A DNA stretch of 39,861 bases, taken from an uncultured Saprospiraceae bacterium. GTDB lineage: Bacteria > Bacteroidota > Bacteroidia > Chitinophagales > Saprospiraceae. Under the pieces are notes generated by a model. That model was not told where the DNA came from. It saw nothing but the letters and a program-made list of their open reading frames with translations, and did not search any database. Within the stretch, counting starts at the first letter, position 1. Each line of letters begins with the position of its first letter. The stretch is from positions 1 to 39,861 of the forward strand of contig CAKZTD010000260.1 in assembly GCA_937921595.1 (NCBI GenBank). Reading direction: 5' to 3'. A program made the position numbers and the translations under genes. Shown here one piece after another: positions 16,501-24,444 of the stretch.

Positions 16501-19500
16501 TGAGAAGAAGCCGTACATCCGTTTTCGAGATTCGTTACAATTAAGGTATAAGTTTCAGCAGCTGAAACTTCAACGGAAATCTCATTGCCGACATTGGTGT
16601 TGTTAGAATTTAACCATAGGTATTCAAAATTTGAACCCGTGGAAGAACCAGAGCCATTGAGCTCAATAACTGAAGTGGCACAATCTAATTGACCATTTGG
16701 ACCTGCATTAGAAACAGGCGATTCTGTATCTTGATCGATTTCTATAAAAGCATTTGAAGTACAACCGTTTTCAGTATTGCTAACAATGATTTGGTAAGTG
16801 CCTGCTTGAAAAACATCAGCAGTGGGATTAGAACTGATATCCTCATTACTTTCGTTCAACCATTGGTATTCAAATTCAGCTCCACTTGAAGAAGCCGAAC
16901 CATCTAAGGTTATGGAATTCGTAATACATGTTAGGGTTTCCGCATTTCCAGCATTAGCAAATGGCGCCTGAGTATCTTCTGTAATGTCAACACTTTCAGA
17001 AGCTGTACAACCGTTTTCTGTATTGGTAACAATCAGTGTGTAGGTGTCATAAATCTCCACCATTTCTTGGACCTCTAAGCCGATAGTTACAGCGGCAGAG
17101 TTAAGCCATTCATATTCAAATTGACTGCCTTGAGAAGAAGCAGTACCATCTAAAGTAATGGTATTGATAACACAAGTTAGGTGGTCATCTTCTCCAGCAT
17201 TAGCAATGGGGAATTCAATGTCTTGAGAAACTTCTACAGAATCATCATTTGTACAACCAGTTTCCGTGTTTGTTATAATCAAAGTGTAGATGTCTGGTTG
17301 GTCTACGTCGACTTCGATCTCTGCACTGATTTCCTCATTATTAGAATTTAGCCATTGGTATTCAAATTGGCTTCCGTCGGAAGAAGCACTACCGTCAAGG
17401 TTTATATTTAAAGTAATACAATTTAACAAACCATCATTTCCAGCATCTACGATTGGTGTTTCAATGTCTTGGGATATTTCAACACTTGCATTAGATGAAC
17501 AACCGTTTTCAGTATTGGTTACGATCAAAGTATAGGTATCGGCCTGATCGATTTCCAATTCGATTTCTGAACCGATTTCTTCGTCATTTGAATTTAACCA
17601 TTGGTATTCGAATTGACTACCTTCAGAAGAAGCATCTCCATTCAGATTGATTGTATTTACGATGCAAGTTAGTTGATCATCATTTCCAGCATCAGCGGTC
17701 GGAGCTTCTACATCTTCAGTCACTTCAGTGCTTGCATTGGAAGAACAACCGTTTTCAGTATTGGTCACAATTAAAGTGTAAGTATCTGAATTATCAACTT
17801 CTATTTCAATTTCAGTACTAATTTCATCGTTATTAGAATTTAACCATTGGTATTCAAACTGGCTACCTTCAGAAGAAGCACTTCCATCCAAAATGACCGC
17901 ATTATTTGTACAAGTGATTTGATTATCATCTCCCGCATTTGCGGTAGGAAGATTAGTGTCTTGAGTAATCTCAACAACCGAATTTGAGATACAACCATTT
18001 TCAGTATTCGTGACGATTAAAGTATAGGTATCTGCCTCATCGACTTCTACTTCTATTTCTGTACCGATTTCTTCATCATTAGAATTTAACCATTGATATT
18101 GAAATTGAGTACCTTCGGAAGAGGCGCTTCCGTCCAAGTTTAAGGTACTTGTCGTACAAGTCAATTGATCGTCATTTCCTGCATCAGCAGTTGGAGCATT
18201 TGTATTTTGAGTAACGGTCACAGAAGAAGTTGAAGTACATCCGTTTTCAGTATTGGTAACAATCAATTCATAAACACCGGATTGATCAACTTCAACATTT
18301 AGATCGGTACCAACTTCCTCATTATTGTTATCTAACCAAGAGTATTCAAATTGATTTCCTTGAGAAGAAGCACTTCCGTCAAGATTAACAACTGAAGTGT
18401 TGCAAGTAATCTCATCGCCATTTCCCGCATCTGCAGTCGGAGCTTCTATGTCTTGAGTAACTTGGGTAGAAGAAGTTGAAGTACAACCATTATCAGTATT
18501 CGTTACTATAAATTCATAAGCTCCATTTTGGTCTACATCGATTGTGAGTTCGTTACTTATTTCATTTCCTTCAGGATTAAACCATTGATAAAAATACTGG
18601 CTCCCCTGAGAAGAAGCACTTCCGTCCAATGTAATAGTCGATAGAGTACAAGTTAAAGTTCCATCTTCTCCCGCATCTGATTGAGGCGAATTTAAATCTC
18701 CTTCAACGATTACATCATCAAAGCTTTGACAACCAGTCTGAGTATTTAAAACAGTTATCGTATAAATTCCTGGTTGATCTACAGTAGGAGAAAGCGTATT
18801 TGATCCGCTAACAATATTTCCATCTAGAGTTTCCCAGGAGTAATTAATATCCGGCCCTGTTTCAGAACCAGTACCATCAAGATTAATATTAGAGTCGTTA
18901 CAACTAATGGAAACTGTTGAGCCTGCTTCTGCATTTGGGGCAGGTTCATTTTCAATAATAACAGAAGAGATCACCGTACATCCATTTTCATCAGTAACCG
19001 TTGCAGCGTAATTACCTGCCGATAAATCATTGATGACATTGCTTGTGGTAGGTCCATTTCCAATATCATAAACAAAACTACCCGTTCCGCCATTTGCAAA
19101 TAAAAGGATAACACCATCGGTTTGATCACAATTTTCATTAATGGCATCAGTTGTAAAATTTATTGCAGGAGGTTCATTAATAAAAACCGTTGATGTCTCC
19201 GTACAGCCATAAGAGTCTGTAACCGATAAAGCATAAAGCCCTCCGGAAAGATTCATTAAGTCTTCCGTGTTTGCACCATTACTCCAGTTGTAACTATAAT
19301 TCGTTCCTCCTCCAGAAGTAGACACAAAGACACTTCCATTATTTTCTCCGGCACAAGCTACATGATTGGTGTTGTCTATGTTTACAAGGAGAGGAGAGGA
19401 AGGACCATCAATAATGAAAGGACCGACTTCAATGGAATGGCCTTGGCCTTCAGTGATGGTACAGCTGTAAGATCCTGAAGGAACACCGTTAAGATCTTCG

Positions 19501-20156
19501 GTTGTTGCGCCATTATCCCAAGAGAAAGAAATACTTCCATGACCACCTTCTATGGTAAGATCGATTCCTGATTCAGCATCTTGATAACAAATAGGAGCAG
19601 TCACTACTTCTGTTGCGTCGAGATTACAACTGTTGACCCAGTTTTCCCAAGTACCTAAAGGTGGTTGTCCCACTTCGTAAATTTTTCTATTGGGACAAAC
19701 CTTATATAAGGTTGGGAAATAATTAATATTAAAATCAGAATTAAAGCTTCCTCCATTACTACCTGTGATGTGAACAATTGGGTAGTCGACATCTACTGTC
19801 CAATCACCAAAAGTACCTCCACTACAACCAGCTGTTCCGTAAAGACAAGCTTCATTAGTACTGGTACTGGATTCTACCATAAAGATTTCAATTTCATTGG
19901 TTCCATTCGGACCATATTCTGCATAGAGATCGCTAAGAACATGGGTGTTGTGGTAATTCCAACATGGACCACACCAGGTAGCCATGACATCGAAGACTAC
20001 ACTTTTGCCTTCATCAAGAACATCATAAAGGGTATGCGTATTTCCATCGACATCGGTAAAAGTGATATTGGGTGCGATGGAACCGTCAGGTAGTTGAGCA
20101 AAAAGATTAAAGGATAAAAAGAGACAAAAGAGCAGGGTAGAAAACCGGGTTTTCAT
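13572..20156 (-). CDS. Giant T9SS-secreted surface protein: thioredoxin domain, SprB-like and 15 PKD-like repeats
   Basis: 2194 residues. Signal peptide 1-20 (LLFCLFLSFNLFAQ). Residues 22-180 are a thioredoxin-like domain with active-site WCGPC (61-65). Residues 185-407 hold SprB-type modules ('GSISFSWDNGATTEDLNGVPSGSY' pattern). Residues 408-1641 are 15 Ig/PKD-like repeats of about 82 residues; nearly all carry a Cys pair (L-T-C near the start, E-N-G-C near the end), which may form intradomain disulfides. Then come two SprB-like modules, two HYR-like domains (VTDLAGNMTSQTAIVTVVDN), two more SprB-like modules and, from about 2105, a type A T9SS sorting domain (NPNPTIGKF, VLDVTGRVLL, FPNGVYLARV). 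Predicted to be secreted and anchored at the cell surface. Adhesion or gliding is a guess; the CGPC suggests an oxidoreductase activity. Repeat units 4-7 are the most alike, pointing to recent expansion. Confidence 0.9.
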   Translation of the reverse strand: MKTRFSTLLFCLFLSFNLFAQLPDGSIAPNITFTDVDGNTHTLYDVLDEGKSVVFDVMATWCGPCWNYHNTHVLSDLYAEYGPNGTNEIEIFMVESSTSTNEACLYGTAGCSGGTFGDWTVDVDYPIVHITGSNGGSFNSDFNINYFPTLYKVCPNRKIYEVGQPPLGTWENWVNSCNLDATEVVTAPICYQDAESGIDLTIEGGHGSISFSWDNGATTEDLNGVPSGSYSCTITEGQGHSIEVGPFIIDGPSSPLLVNIDNTNHVACAGENNGSVFVSTSGGGTNYSYNWSNGANTEDLMNLSGGLYALSVTDSYGCTETSTVFINEPPAINFTTDAINENCDQTDGVILLFANGGTGSFVYDIGNGPTTSNVINDLSAGNYAATVTDENGCTVISSVIIENEPAPNAEAGSTVSISCNDSNINLDGTGSETGPDINYSWETLDGNIVSGSNTLSPTVDQPGIYTITVLNTQTGCQSFDDVIVEGDLNSPQSDAGEDGTLTCTLSTITLDGSASSQGSQYFYQWFNPEGNEISNELTIDVDQNGAYEFIVTNTDNGCTSTSSTQVTQDIEAPTADAGNGDEITCNTSVVNLDGSASSQGNQFEYSWLDNNNEEVGTDLNVEVDQSGVYELIVTNTENGCTSTSSVTVTQNTNAPTADAGNDDQLTCTTSTLNLDGSASSEGTQFQYQWLNSNDEEIGTEIEVEVDEADTYTLIVTNTENGCISNSVVEITQDTNLPTANAGDDNQITCTNNAVILDGSASSEGSQFEYQWLNSNNDEISTEIEIEVDNSDTYTLIVTNTENGCSSNASTEVTEDVEAPTADAGNDDQLTCIVNTINLNGDASSEGSQFEYQWLNSNDEEIGSEIELEIDQADTYTLIVTNTENGCSSNASVEISQDIETPIVDAGNDGLLNCITLNINLDGSASSDGSQFEYQWLNSNNEEISAEIEVDVDQPDIYTLIITNTETGCTNDDSVEVSQDIEFPIANAGEDDHLTCVINTITLDGTASSQGSQFEYEWLNSAAVTIGLEVQEMVEIYDTYTLIVTNTENGCTASESVDITEDTQAPFANAGNAETLTCITNSITLDGSASSSGAEFEYQWLNESNEDISSNPTADVFQAGTYQIIVSNTENGCTSNAFIEIDQDTESPVSNAGPNGQLDCATSVIELNGSGSSTGSNFEYLWLNSNNTNVGNEISVEVSAAETYTLIVTNLENGCTASSQTEVSASTDFPTVEVATEGILNCINGVVLIDGNGSSQGSNYNYEWINDAGQLISNDISVEVNTPGSYTFLVTNTDNGCSASSNIIIEEDTNTPTVDIINPDILDCVNTSTLLDASNSSANGVLNFIWSDVNGNTIGTDETIDVSMVGTYQLIVTNTNNGCTASSAVEVSASTDIPTAVTDVAGVLNCTNGTVLISGQSSSANGPLNFIWLDQNGMEIGTTSDIEVLNAGAYTLIITDSENGCSASTTALVEASTDTPIAVAETNGTLTCNNNLVSISGSNSSAEGSLSYSWQDANQTEIGTSEVIDISTPGTYTLLITDQDNGCVDQTTIEVLEDIQSPLAIAEVNQALNCNLSELNIDGSGSSTGSNINYQWTTTDGNIVGDMDIQNPLINAPGVYNLLVTNTSNGCTSSSSIEVAQIDLPELTLVSSSDASCFGASNGTATLNTSGGAGPYTYQWSNGVTESSVNNLGAGIYTIIATDAFGCEDQIELVIAQPQDIAIQVDAVNNNVCPNDTQGSISITASGGNGNYVYLWSNGLTTSTINDLESGLYTVLITDQSGCEKTEEIEVSSMDNIAPNVITQDIFVNLDGNGTAVIDASMVDDGTTDNCGIDQFIINQESFDCSHLGQNEIVFEVTDLAGNMTSQTAIVTVVDNLAPAISCIENIVSNSCEGINYTLPSVSDNCSAMEPVLIEGLPSGAQFPEGLTMITYQVEDMAGNIATCSFSITVENTLESTFDFDPVSCFEGSDGNIIALPSGGTPGYTYLWNTGETTQSISDISSGEYSVIITDGVGCQFEEIITITQPSAITISTDNIINEMENGGNGSIEVSVTGGTPTYNYTWTDANGMVVSNEEDLLDAPAGSYTLTVTDINGCSISSETYTIDNIVSTTSLDFEKYIKINPNPTIGKFAVNIELEESMIVQLSVLDVTGRVLLDWNKENVSAKNYQVSLADFPNGVYLARVIVDGEVFVQRVVLSKK
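15234..18935 (-). repeat. Coding tandem array of 15 units of about 246 bases
   Basis: It encodes residues about 408-1641 of the giant protein. Units 2 to 14 have exactly 82 codons each; unit 1 has 85 and unit 15 has 83. Central units share stretches such as Y-Q-W-L-N-S-N and Y-T-L-I-V-T-N-T-E-N-G-C, while outer units are diverged. Assembly from short reads may be unreliable here. Confidence 0.85.
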
Positions 20157-20255
20157 AATTTGGTGGTTAATTCGTTTTGGAAAAAAATAATGCGAAACGG
20201 GAGTATTAGCAAGAGAAAGATAAGAAAAAATAGTGATTTTTTAAGAGTCAAACAT

Positions 20256-20290
20256 AAAAAAGGCTGTCTGGATTTCCAGACAGCCTTTTT
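20256..20290. terminator. Strong intrinsic terminator after the LEA-like gene
   Basis: AAAAAAGGCTGTCTGGA (20256-20272) pairs with TCCAGACAGCCTTTTT (20275-20290), with A-tract and T-tract on the two sides. On the minus strand it follows the LEA-like gene ending at 20314 and precedes the giant gene, insulating the two. Confidence 0.92.
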
Positions 20291-20313
20291 AGGTATGTGT
20301 AATGTTAAGTCTT

Positions 20314-21411
20314 CTAAGAATCAATCACATCATCTGCTGCATCTTTAGCCGCATCAGCGATATCTTTTCCAGAATTTTTAACACCATCGAATGCATCTTT
20401 AGCTTGATCTACTAGATCTGAGAAAGATTCTTTTCCTCCGCTTGCAGCATTGCCTGCCATATCTTTAGCACCATCAACTACATCGCCAGCTTTGTCAACA
20501 ACTCCGCCCGCCATGTCTTTGGCACCCTCAACTACATTGCCTGCCATGTCTTTAGCACCGTCTGCTAAGTCGCCAGCTTTATCTACAGCACCGCTTGCCA
20601 TATCTTTAGCACCGTCTGCTAAATCACCAGCTTTATCCATTGCACCACTGGCCATATCTTTGGCACCTTCCACAGCGTCACCTGCTTTGTCTTTTACCGC
20701 ATTTGCCATGTCGCCAGCTTTATCCATTGCACCACTGGCCATATCTTTAGCACCTTCCACAGCGTCACCTGCTTTGTCCTTTACCGCGTCGGCCATGTCG
20801 CCAGCTTTATCCATTGCACCACTGGCCATGTCTTTAGCACCTTCCACAGCGTCACCTGCTTTGTCTTTTACCGCATCGGCCATGTCGCCAGCTTTATCCA
20901 TTGCACCACTGGCCATATCTTTAGCACCTTCCATCGCATCACCTGCTTTGTCTTTTACAACATCAGCCATGTCGCCAGCTTTATCCATTGCACTACTGGC
21001 CATATCTTTAGCACCTTCCATCGCATCACCTGCTTTGTCTTTTACGACATCGGCCACGTCACCCGCTTTGTCCATTGCACTGCTTGCCATATCTTTAGCG
21101 CCTTCCATTGCGTCACCTGCTTTATCCATAACTACACTTCCTGCATCTTTTGCCATGTCTACAGCACCTTCCATTACATCACCCGCTTTGTCCATTACTG
21201 AACCTCCAACATCTTTCGCTGTTTCCATTGCATCACCAGCAACATCTGCTAATTTACCACCTGCATCTTTTGCGATATCAACGGCGCCTTCCATTACATC
21301 TCCTGCAGACTCAACGACATCACCTACGACATCACCTGCTTTGTCTGCAACATTTTCTGCAACATCTTTAGCGGAGCCAAATAATTTTTTTAGAAAATCA
21401 AAAAATCCCAT
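20314..21411 (-). CDS. LEA-like amphipathic repeat protein
   Basis: 365 residues composed mainly of Ala, Asp, Lys, Gly, Met and Val. After MGFFDFLKKLFGSAKD the protein is a long series of helical repeats around D-K-A-G-D and E-G-A-K-D-M-A; residues 119-263 are five near-identical units of 29 residues. There is no signal peptide, transmembrane helix or Cys. Composition and repeat style resemble group 3 late-embryogenesis-abundant proteins, which are disordered in water and protect membranes or proteins during drying or freezing; that role here is inferred. The N-terminal MGxFxFLKK also starts the BON-LysM protein at 34739-35209. An overlapping long open frame on the plus strand is an artefact of the repeat composition. 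Confidence 0.75.
   Translation of the reverse strand: MGFFDFLKKLFGSAKDVAENVADKAGDVVGDVVESAGDVMEGAVDIAKDAGGKLADVAGDAMETAKDVGGSVMDKAGDVMEGAVDMAKDAGSVVMDKAGDAMEGAKDMASSAMDKAGDVADVVKDKAGDAMEGAKDMASSAMDKAGDMADVVKDKAGDAMEGAKDMASGAMDKAGDMADAVKDKAGDAVEGAKDMASGAMDKAGDMADAVKDKAGDAVEGAKDMASGAMDKAGDMANAVKDKAGDAVEGAKDMASGAMDKAGDLADGAKDMASGAVDKAGDLADGAKDMAGNVVEGAKDMAGGVVDKAGDVVDGAKDMAGNAASGGKESFSDLVDQAKDAFDGVKNSGKDIADAAKDAADDVIDS
20623..21057 (-). repeat. Five tandem 87-base coding repeats
   Basis: They encode residues 119-263 of the LEA-like protein, five units of 29 residues starting (V/M)A(D/N)(V/A)VKDKAGD and ending DKAGD. High similarity between units at base level indicates recent tandem duplication and possible copy-number variation between strains. 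Confidence 0.85.
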
Positions 21412-21501
21412 GTTCTTAATAATTTAGGTTAAAAATTAAAATGTTTGTTCAAAGTCCTCTAAAAATAAGTAATTATTAATGGTTTTTATAATATTCCTTA
21501 T

Positions 21502-22281
21502 TTAAGTTTTGGGGAGCTCGCTTTGATCTTTTATAATTTTGATAAATTCTTCTGTCAAACTTTTTGATTTCATCTGGCTTTTGAAATTTATCAAGGTATC
21601 GTTATAGCATAATTTCCCTTGATGAATAATGACTAAATCATCGCATAGTAAATCAACTTCACTCATGATATGAGAAGAAAAAATAACTGTTTTTCCTTGT
21701 TCTTTACATTGGCGAATTAGGTTGATAATATTCTCTGCGGTGATCACATCTAGACCTGAAGTTGGTTCATCAAAAACAACAACATCCGGATCATGGATCA
21801 TCGTTCTGACAATAGAAACCTTCTGTTTCATCCCTGTTGATAATTGGCCAATTCTTTTATTCGCAAAATTGTGCATATCCAATAAAGTGAAAAGGAAATC
21901 TTTACGTTCTTTAAATACTGTAGACTCAACTTGATAGAGATCTGCAAAATATTTGACCACTTCATTTGGTGTTAGCCTTTTATAGAGTCCGGTACTGCCG
22001 GTTAGGAATCCGATTTTTTGACGGACGATTTGTTCCGATCCTTCGACATGATGTCCTGCTACTTCGATGCTTCCTTTTGATGGTTTTAAAATAGTGGCAA
22101 TCATTCGGAGTGTGGTCGTTTTGCCAGCTCCATTTGGACCTAGTAAAGAACAAATTCTTCCTGATTGGCAAACAAAGCTGATGTCATCAACGGCGACCAG
22201 AGCATTTTGATTGGTTCCGATTTCTTTTCTTTGTTGTTTCGAAAGTAGAAAGGATTTACTTAGGTTTTTAACGGTGATCAT
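21502..22281 (-). CDS. NatA-type ABC transporter ATP-binding protein
   Basis: 259 residues. Walker [11 protein letters not shown] (about 49-58), ABC signature LSTGMKQKVSI, Walker B VVVFDEPTSGLD and H-loop SSHIMSEV are complete, so it should be an active ATPase. The segments IGFLTGSTGLYKRLTPNEVVKYFADLY and MIATILKPSKGSI are those of NatA-like ATPases, which work with a NatB-type permease in Na+ efflux or antibiotic/peptide export. No permease gene adjoins it: the neighbours are the LEA-like gene and the divergent skp. Its membrane partner must be elsewhere, or the gene works with an unlinked ABC-2 permease. Confidence 0.85.
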   Translation of the reverse strand: MITVKNLSKSFLLSKQQRKEIGTNQNALVAVDDISFVCQSGRICSLLGPNGAGKTTTLRMIATILKPSKGSIEVAGHHVEGSEQIVRQKIGFLTGSTGLYKRLTPNEVVKYFADLYQVESTVFKERKDFLFTLLDMHNFANKRIGQLSTGMKQKVSIVRTMIHDPDVVVFDEPTSGLDVITAENIINLIRQCKEQGKTVIFSSHIMSEVDLLCDDLVIIHQGKLCYNDTLINFKSQMKSKSLTEEFIKIIKDQSELPKT

Positions 22282-22593
22282 AAATATTTGAGATGAATAG
22301 ACTGAAAATTTATTGCTCCAAAAGATAGATATTTCTTTACTGAAAAGGCCTTTTAATTAGACAAAGATTAAGTTTTTTTTAACGGGATAGGTACAGGAGT
22401 ATTTCAATACCTTAGCTTTGCATTGGTTCAAAGTATTGATAATCAATTGTTTTTAAGGTAAATGCATTAAAAGAAGGGATAAAGAAGCTGAAATAATGTT
22501 CTGTTAAAAATTATTAAAGTTCCGTTACTAGCGCTAACTTTGTCGTATAAAGATAGAGAGAACGATTTTTAGAATACATTTAAAAAAATAGAA
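22282..22593. other. Gene-free divergent region between natA-like and skp-like genes
   Basis: 312 A+T-rich bases. On the plus strand there are two perfect TAnnTTTG matches, TAGCTTTG (22413-22420) and TAACTTTG (22535-22542). On the minus strand TATCTTTT (22327-22320) is a 7-of-8 match, 39 bases before the ATPase ATG. A short palindrome GTATTTCAATAC is present (22399-22410). No ORF or RNA gene is seen. Confidence 0.5.
22535..22542 (+). promoter_or_regulatory. Candidate -7 box of the skp-like gene
   Basis: TAACTTTG, a perfect TAnnTTTG match, 51 bases before the ATG at 22594. It is preceded by an A/T-rich stretch but no clear -33 TTG. A second match upstream (22413-22420) could be an alternative start. 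Confidence 0.45.
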
Positions 22594-23112
22594 ATGAAAA
22601 ACATATTAAAAATAAGCGCTTTTATGTTCCTTTTGGTTTTAGGAAGTGCAACAGAAATGGTTGCTCAGAAATTTGGTTACCTAAATTCTCAGGAATTGAT
22701 TTTATTGCTTCCTGAAGCTAAGCAAGCGGATACTCAATTGGAAACTTACCAAAAACAATTGGCTAGTGCTTTTGAAGTAAAAGTGACCAAATTTCAAGCT
22801 GATGCTACAGCTTTTCAGAAAAAGGCAGACGGTGGAGGATTAAACCAGATCCAAATGCAAGAAGGTGGTGCTGCTCTTCAAAAACGTCAAGAGGCATTAC
22901 AAAAGGAAGAGTATGATCTTGGACAACAAGTGGCTGCAAAGCGAAATGAATTGTTGAAGCCATTATTAGAAAAGATTGATAATGCGATCAAAGAAATTGG
23001 AAAGGAAGGAGGTTACACCATGATTTTTGATTCAAGCGGAATGAATGTTATGCTTTATCATGATACTTCTAAAGATGTGATGTCTTTGGCAAAAGCAAAA
23101 CTTGGACTATAA
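22594..23112 (+). CDS. skp: OmpH/Skp-family periplasmic chaperone
   Basis: 172 residues, typical for the family. Signal peptide at residues 1-24 ending at V-A-Q, then KFGYLNSQELILLLPEAKQAD, the characteristic start of OmpH domains (G-Y-(V/L)-(D/N)-S-Q-x-(I/L)). Residues about 50-125 are coiled-coil tentacles (QKKADGGGLNQIQMQEGGAALQKRQEALQKEE) and the C-terminus IGKEGGYTMIFDSSGMNVMLYHD closes the trimer body. Skp holds unfolded outer-membrane proteins in the periplasm. Here it is a single gene, not next to bamA or lpxD as in many bacteria. Confidence 0.88.
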   Translation: MKNILKISAFMFLLVLGSATEMVAQKFGYLNSQELILLLPEAKQADTQLETYQKQLASAFEVKVTKFQADATAFQKKADGGGLNQIQMQEGGAALQKRQEALQKEEYDLGQQVAAKRNELLKPLLEKIDNAIKEIGKEGGYTMIFDSSGMNVMLYHDTSKDVMSLAKAKLGL

Positions 23113-23141
23113 AAATACAACAACATAACCCCTTGGACCGA

Positions 23142-23175
23142 AGAGGCTTTTGATTAATTTCAGAAGCCTCTTTTT
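23142..23175. terminator. Intrinsic terminator between convergent skp and site-2 protease genes
   Basis: AGAGGCTT (23142-23149) pairs with AAGCCTCT (23164-23171), followed by TTTTT. The opposite strand has a weaker U-tract, so it mainly serves skp. Confidence 0.8.
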
Positions 23176-23188
23176 AATTTAGCAGCTG

Positions 23189-24298
23189 CTACTTTCCTTT
23201 CTTCAGTCTCAAAAAATTATTCATCATTGATACATCGATAACACCGACTAATTCCTCTTCGTTATAAACAGGTAGGATACTATATCCATGTTCTTGCATG
23301 ATTTTCAAAACATGTTCAAGATTATCACTAAGAGATATCGACTCGTAACTTTGACTTAAGTATTCTGCAACTGGTCCTTCGAGGTCATTTTTCCGGATAG
23401 CTTCCATGATAAATAATTCATGTAGTACACCAACTAATTTATCTTCCGCGTCAAATACTAAAAAGTTCTTTTCAATATTTCGTTTAATATGATCCTCCGC
23501 TTCACTCATTTTTGAGTCTAAAGATAATTTTGTAAAATTTGACCGAAAGAGATCAGCAACGGAATGGTTTTTTAAAACTGTTTCCATTTTTACCATTCTA
23601 TATTCCTGAGTTGCCAGAAAGAAAACAAAGGCGCCAATGAAGGACGTAGTAATGGCAGATTCATAAATGCCATAAATGATCATTCCAATTCCAAAAAGGT
23701 TTCCAAGGTAAGATGCAATCTGGGTTGCTCGCAACCTCCCAAGTTTTAGAGATAGTAGAGACCTGAAAATTCTCCCACCATCCATCGGAAAGGCTGGAAG
23801 TAGATTGAATCCTGCGAGTGCAATATTTCCTAATAGTAAGACAGGGAAAACTGTGAAAGGATGATCAAATTCTATCATTCTATAAAGACTTTCTATAAAA
23901 TTCATATCCCAACTAATCTCTTTTTGAAAGAGTAGAGTGATGATAGGAATGAGAATGATGACGATAGCAATGTTGACTAGAGGACCAGCAATAGCAACAT
24001 AGAATTCCTGCATAGGCTTTTCCGGAAGCTTTTCCAAACGGGCAACTCCTCCAATCGGAGAAAGAATAATATCCCTAGTTTCTACGCCATATCTTCGAGC
24101 TGTCAAAGCATGTCCATATTCATGTAAAACCACACAAATGAAAATACTGATCAAGAACAAACTCATCAAAGCAATCGCTTCCCAAGGTAAACCTTTTACA
24201 TAACCATCATAAGCGATATACAACATCAGTAGCCCAAAACTCCAGTGAAGTTTTACAGGAATACCAAACATCGTCGCAATTTTTATTGATCCTTTCAT
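23189..24298 (-). CDS. Site-2-protease family zinc metalloprotease with CBS domain pair
   Basis: 369 residues. M50/S2P active site: HEYGH with H59, E60 and H63 in a hydrophobic segment, and the distal ligand motif NLLPAFPMDGGR with D173. About five or six transmembrane helices cover residues 15-235. The C-terminal part (about 245-369) is a CBS-domain pair (VADLFRSNFTKLSLDSKMSEA..., YSILPVYNEEELVGVIDVSMM), which often binds adenosyl ligands. This is the S2P group related to SpoIVFB-type and archaeal CBS-S2P enzymes, which cleave membrane-embedded substrates such as anti-sigma factors. The substrate is unknown and no sigma/anti-sigma gene is adjacent. Confidence 0.88.
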   Translation of the reverse strand: MKGSIKIATMFGIPVKLHWSFGLLMLYIAYDGYVKGLPWEAIALMSLFLISIFICVVLHEYGHALTARRYGVETRDIILSPIGGVARLEKLPEKPMQEFYVAIAGPLVNIAIVIILIPIITLLFQKEISWDMNFIESLYRMIEFDHPFTVFPVLLLGNIALAGFNLLPAFPMDGGRIFRSLLSLKLGRLRATQIASYLGNLFGIGMIIYGIYESAITTSFIGAFVFFLATQEYRMVKMETVLKNHSVADLFRSNFTKLSLDSKMSEAEDHIKRNIEKNFLVFDAEDKLVGVLHELFIMEAIRKNDLEGPVAEYLSQSYESISLSDNLEHVLKIMQEHGYSILPVYNEEELVGVIDVSMMNNFLRLKKGK

Positions 24299-24368
24299 TG
24301 TAAGTTTAAATATACTTCTTTAGAACGGGAAAAGTGGGGGAGAGGTTGTGTAAATTGGGATTAAAACA

Positions 24369-24411
24369 AAAAAGCGAAATAGCATTTCTCAGAAACACTA
24401 TTTCGCTTTTA
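24369..24411 (-). terminator. Intrinsic terminator after the acyl-CoA dehydrogenase gene
   Basis: AAAGCGAAATAG (24371-24382) pairs with CTATTTCGCTTT (24398-24409), with an inner TTTCT/AGAAA extension. The A-run on its left gives a U-tract on the minus-strand transcript. Confidence 0.85.
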
Positions 24412-24444
24412 ATAGGAACATTTTATTTATAAAAAGAAATCTTC

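Noticed and set aside
15234-21057. Regular tandem repeats considered as CRISPR
   Set aside because: Periods are 246 and 87 bases with no unique spacers, all in frame inside protein-coding genes, and there are no cas genes.
20450-21427. 325-codon open frame on the plus strand, rich in Ser, Pro, Ala and Leu
   Set aside because: It is the complement of the LEA-like repeats; repeating codons with no stop in the antisense phase create it. The minus-strand frame has a proper terminator and protein-like repeat pattern.
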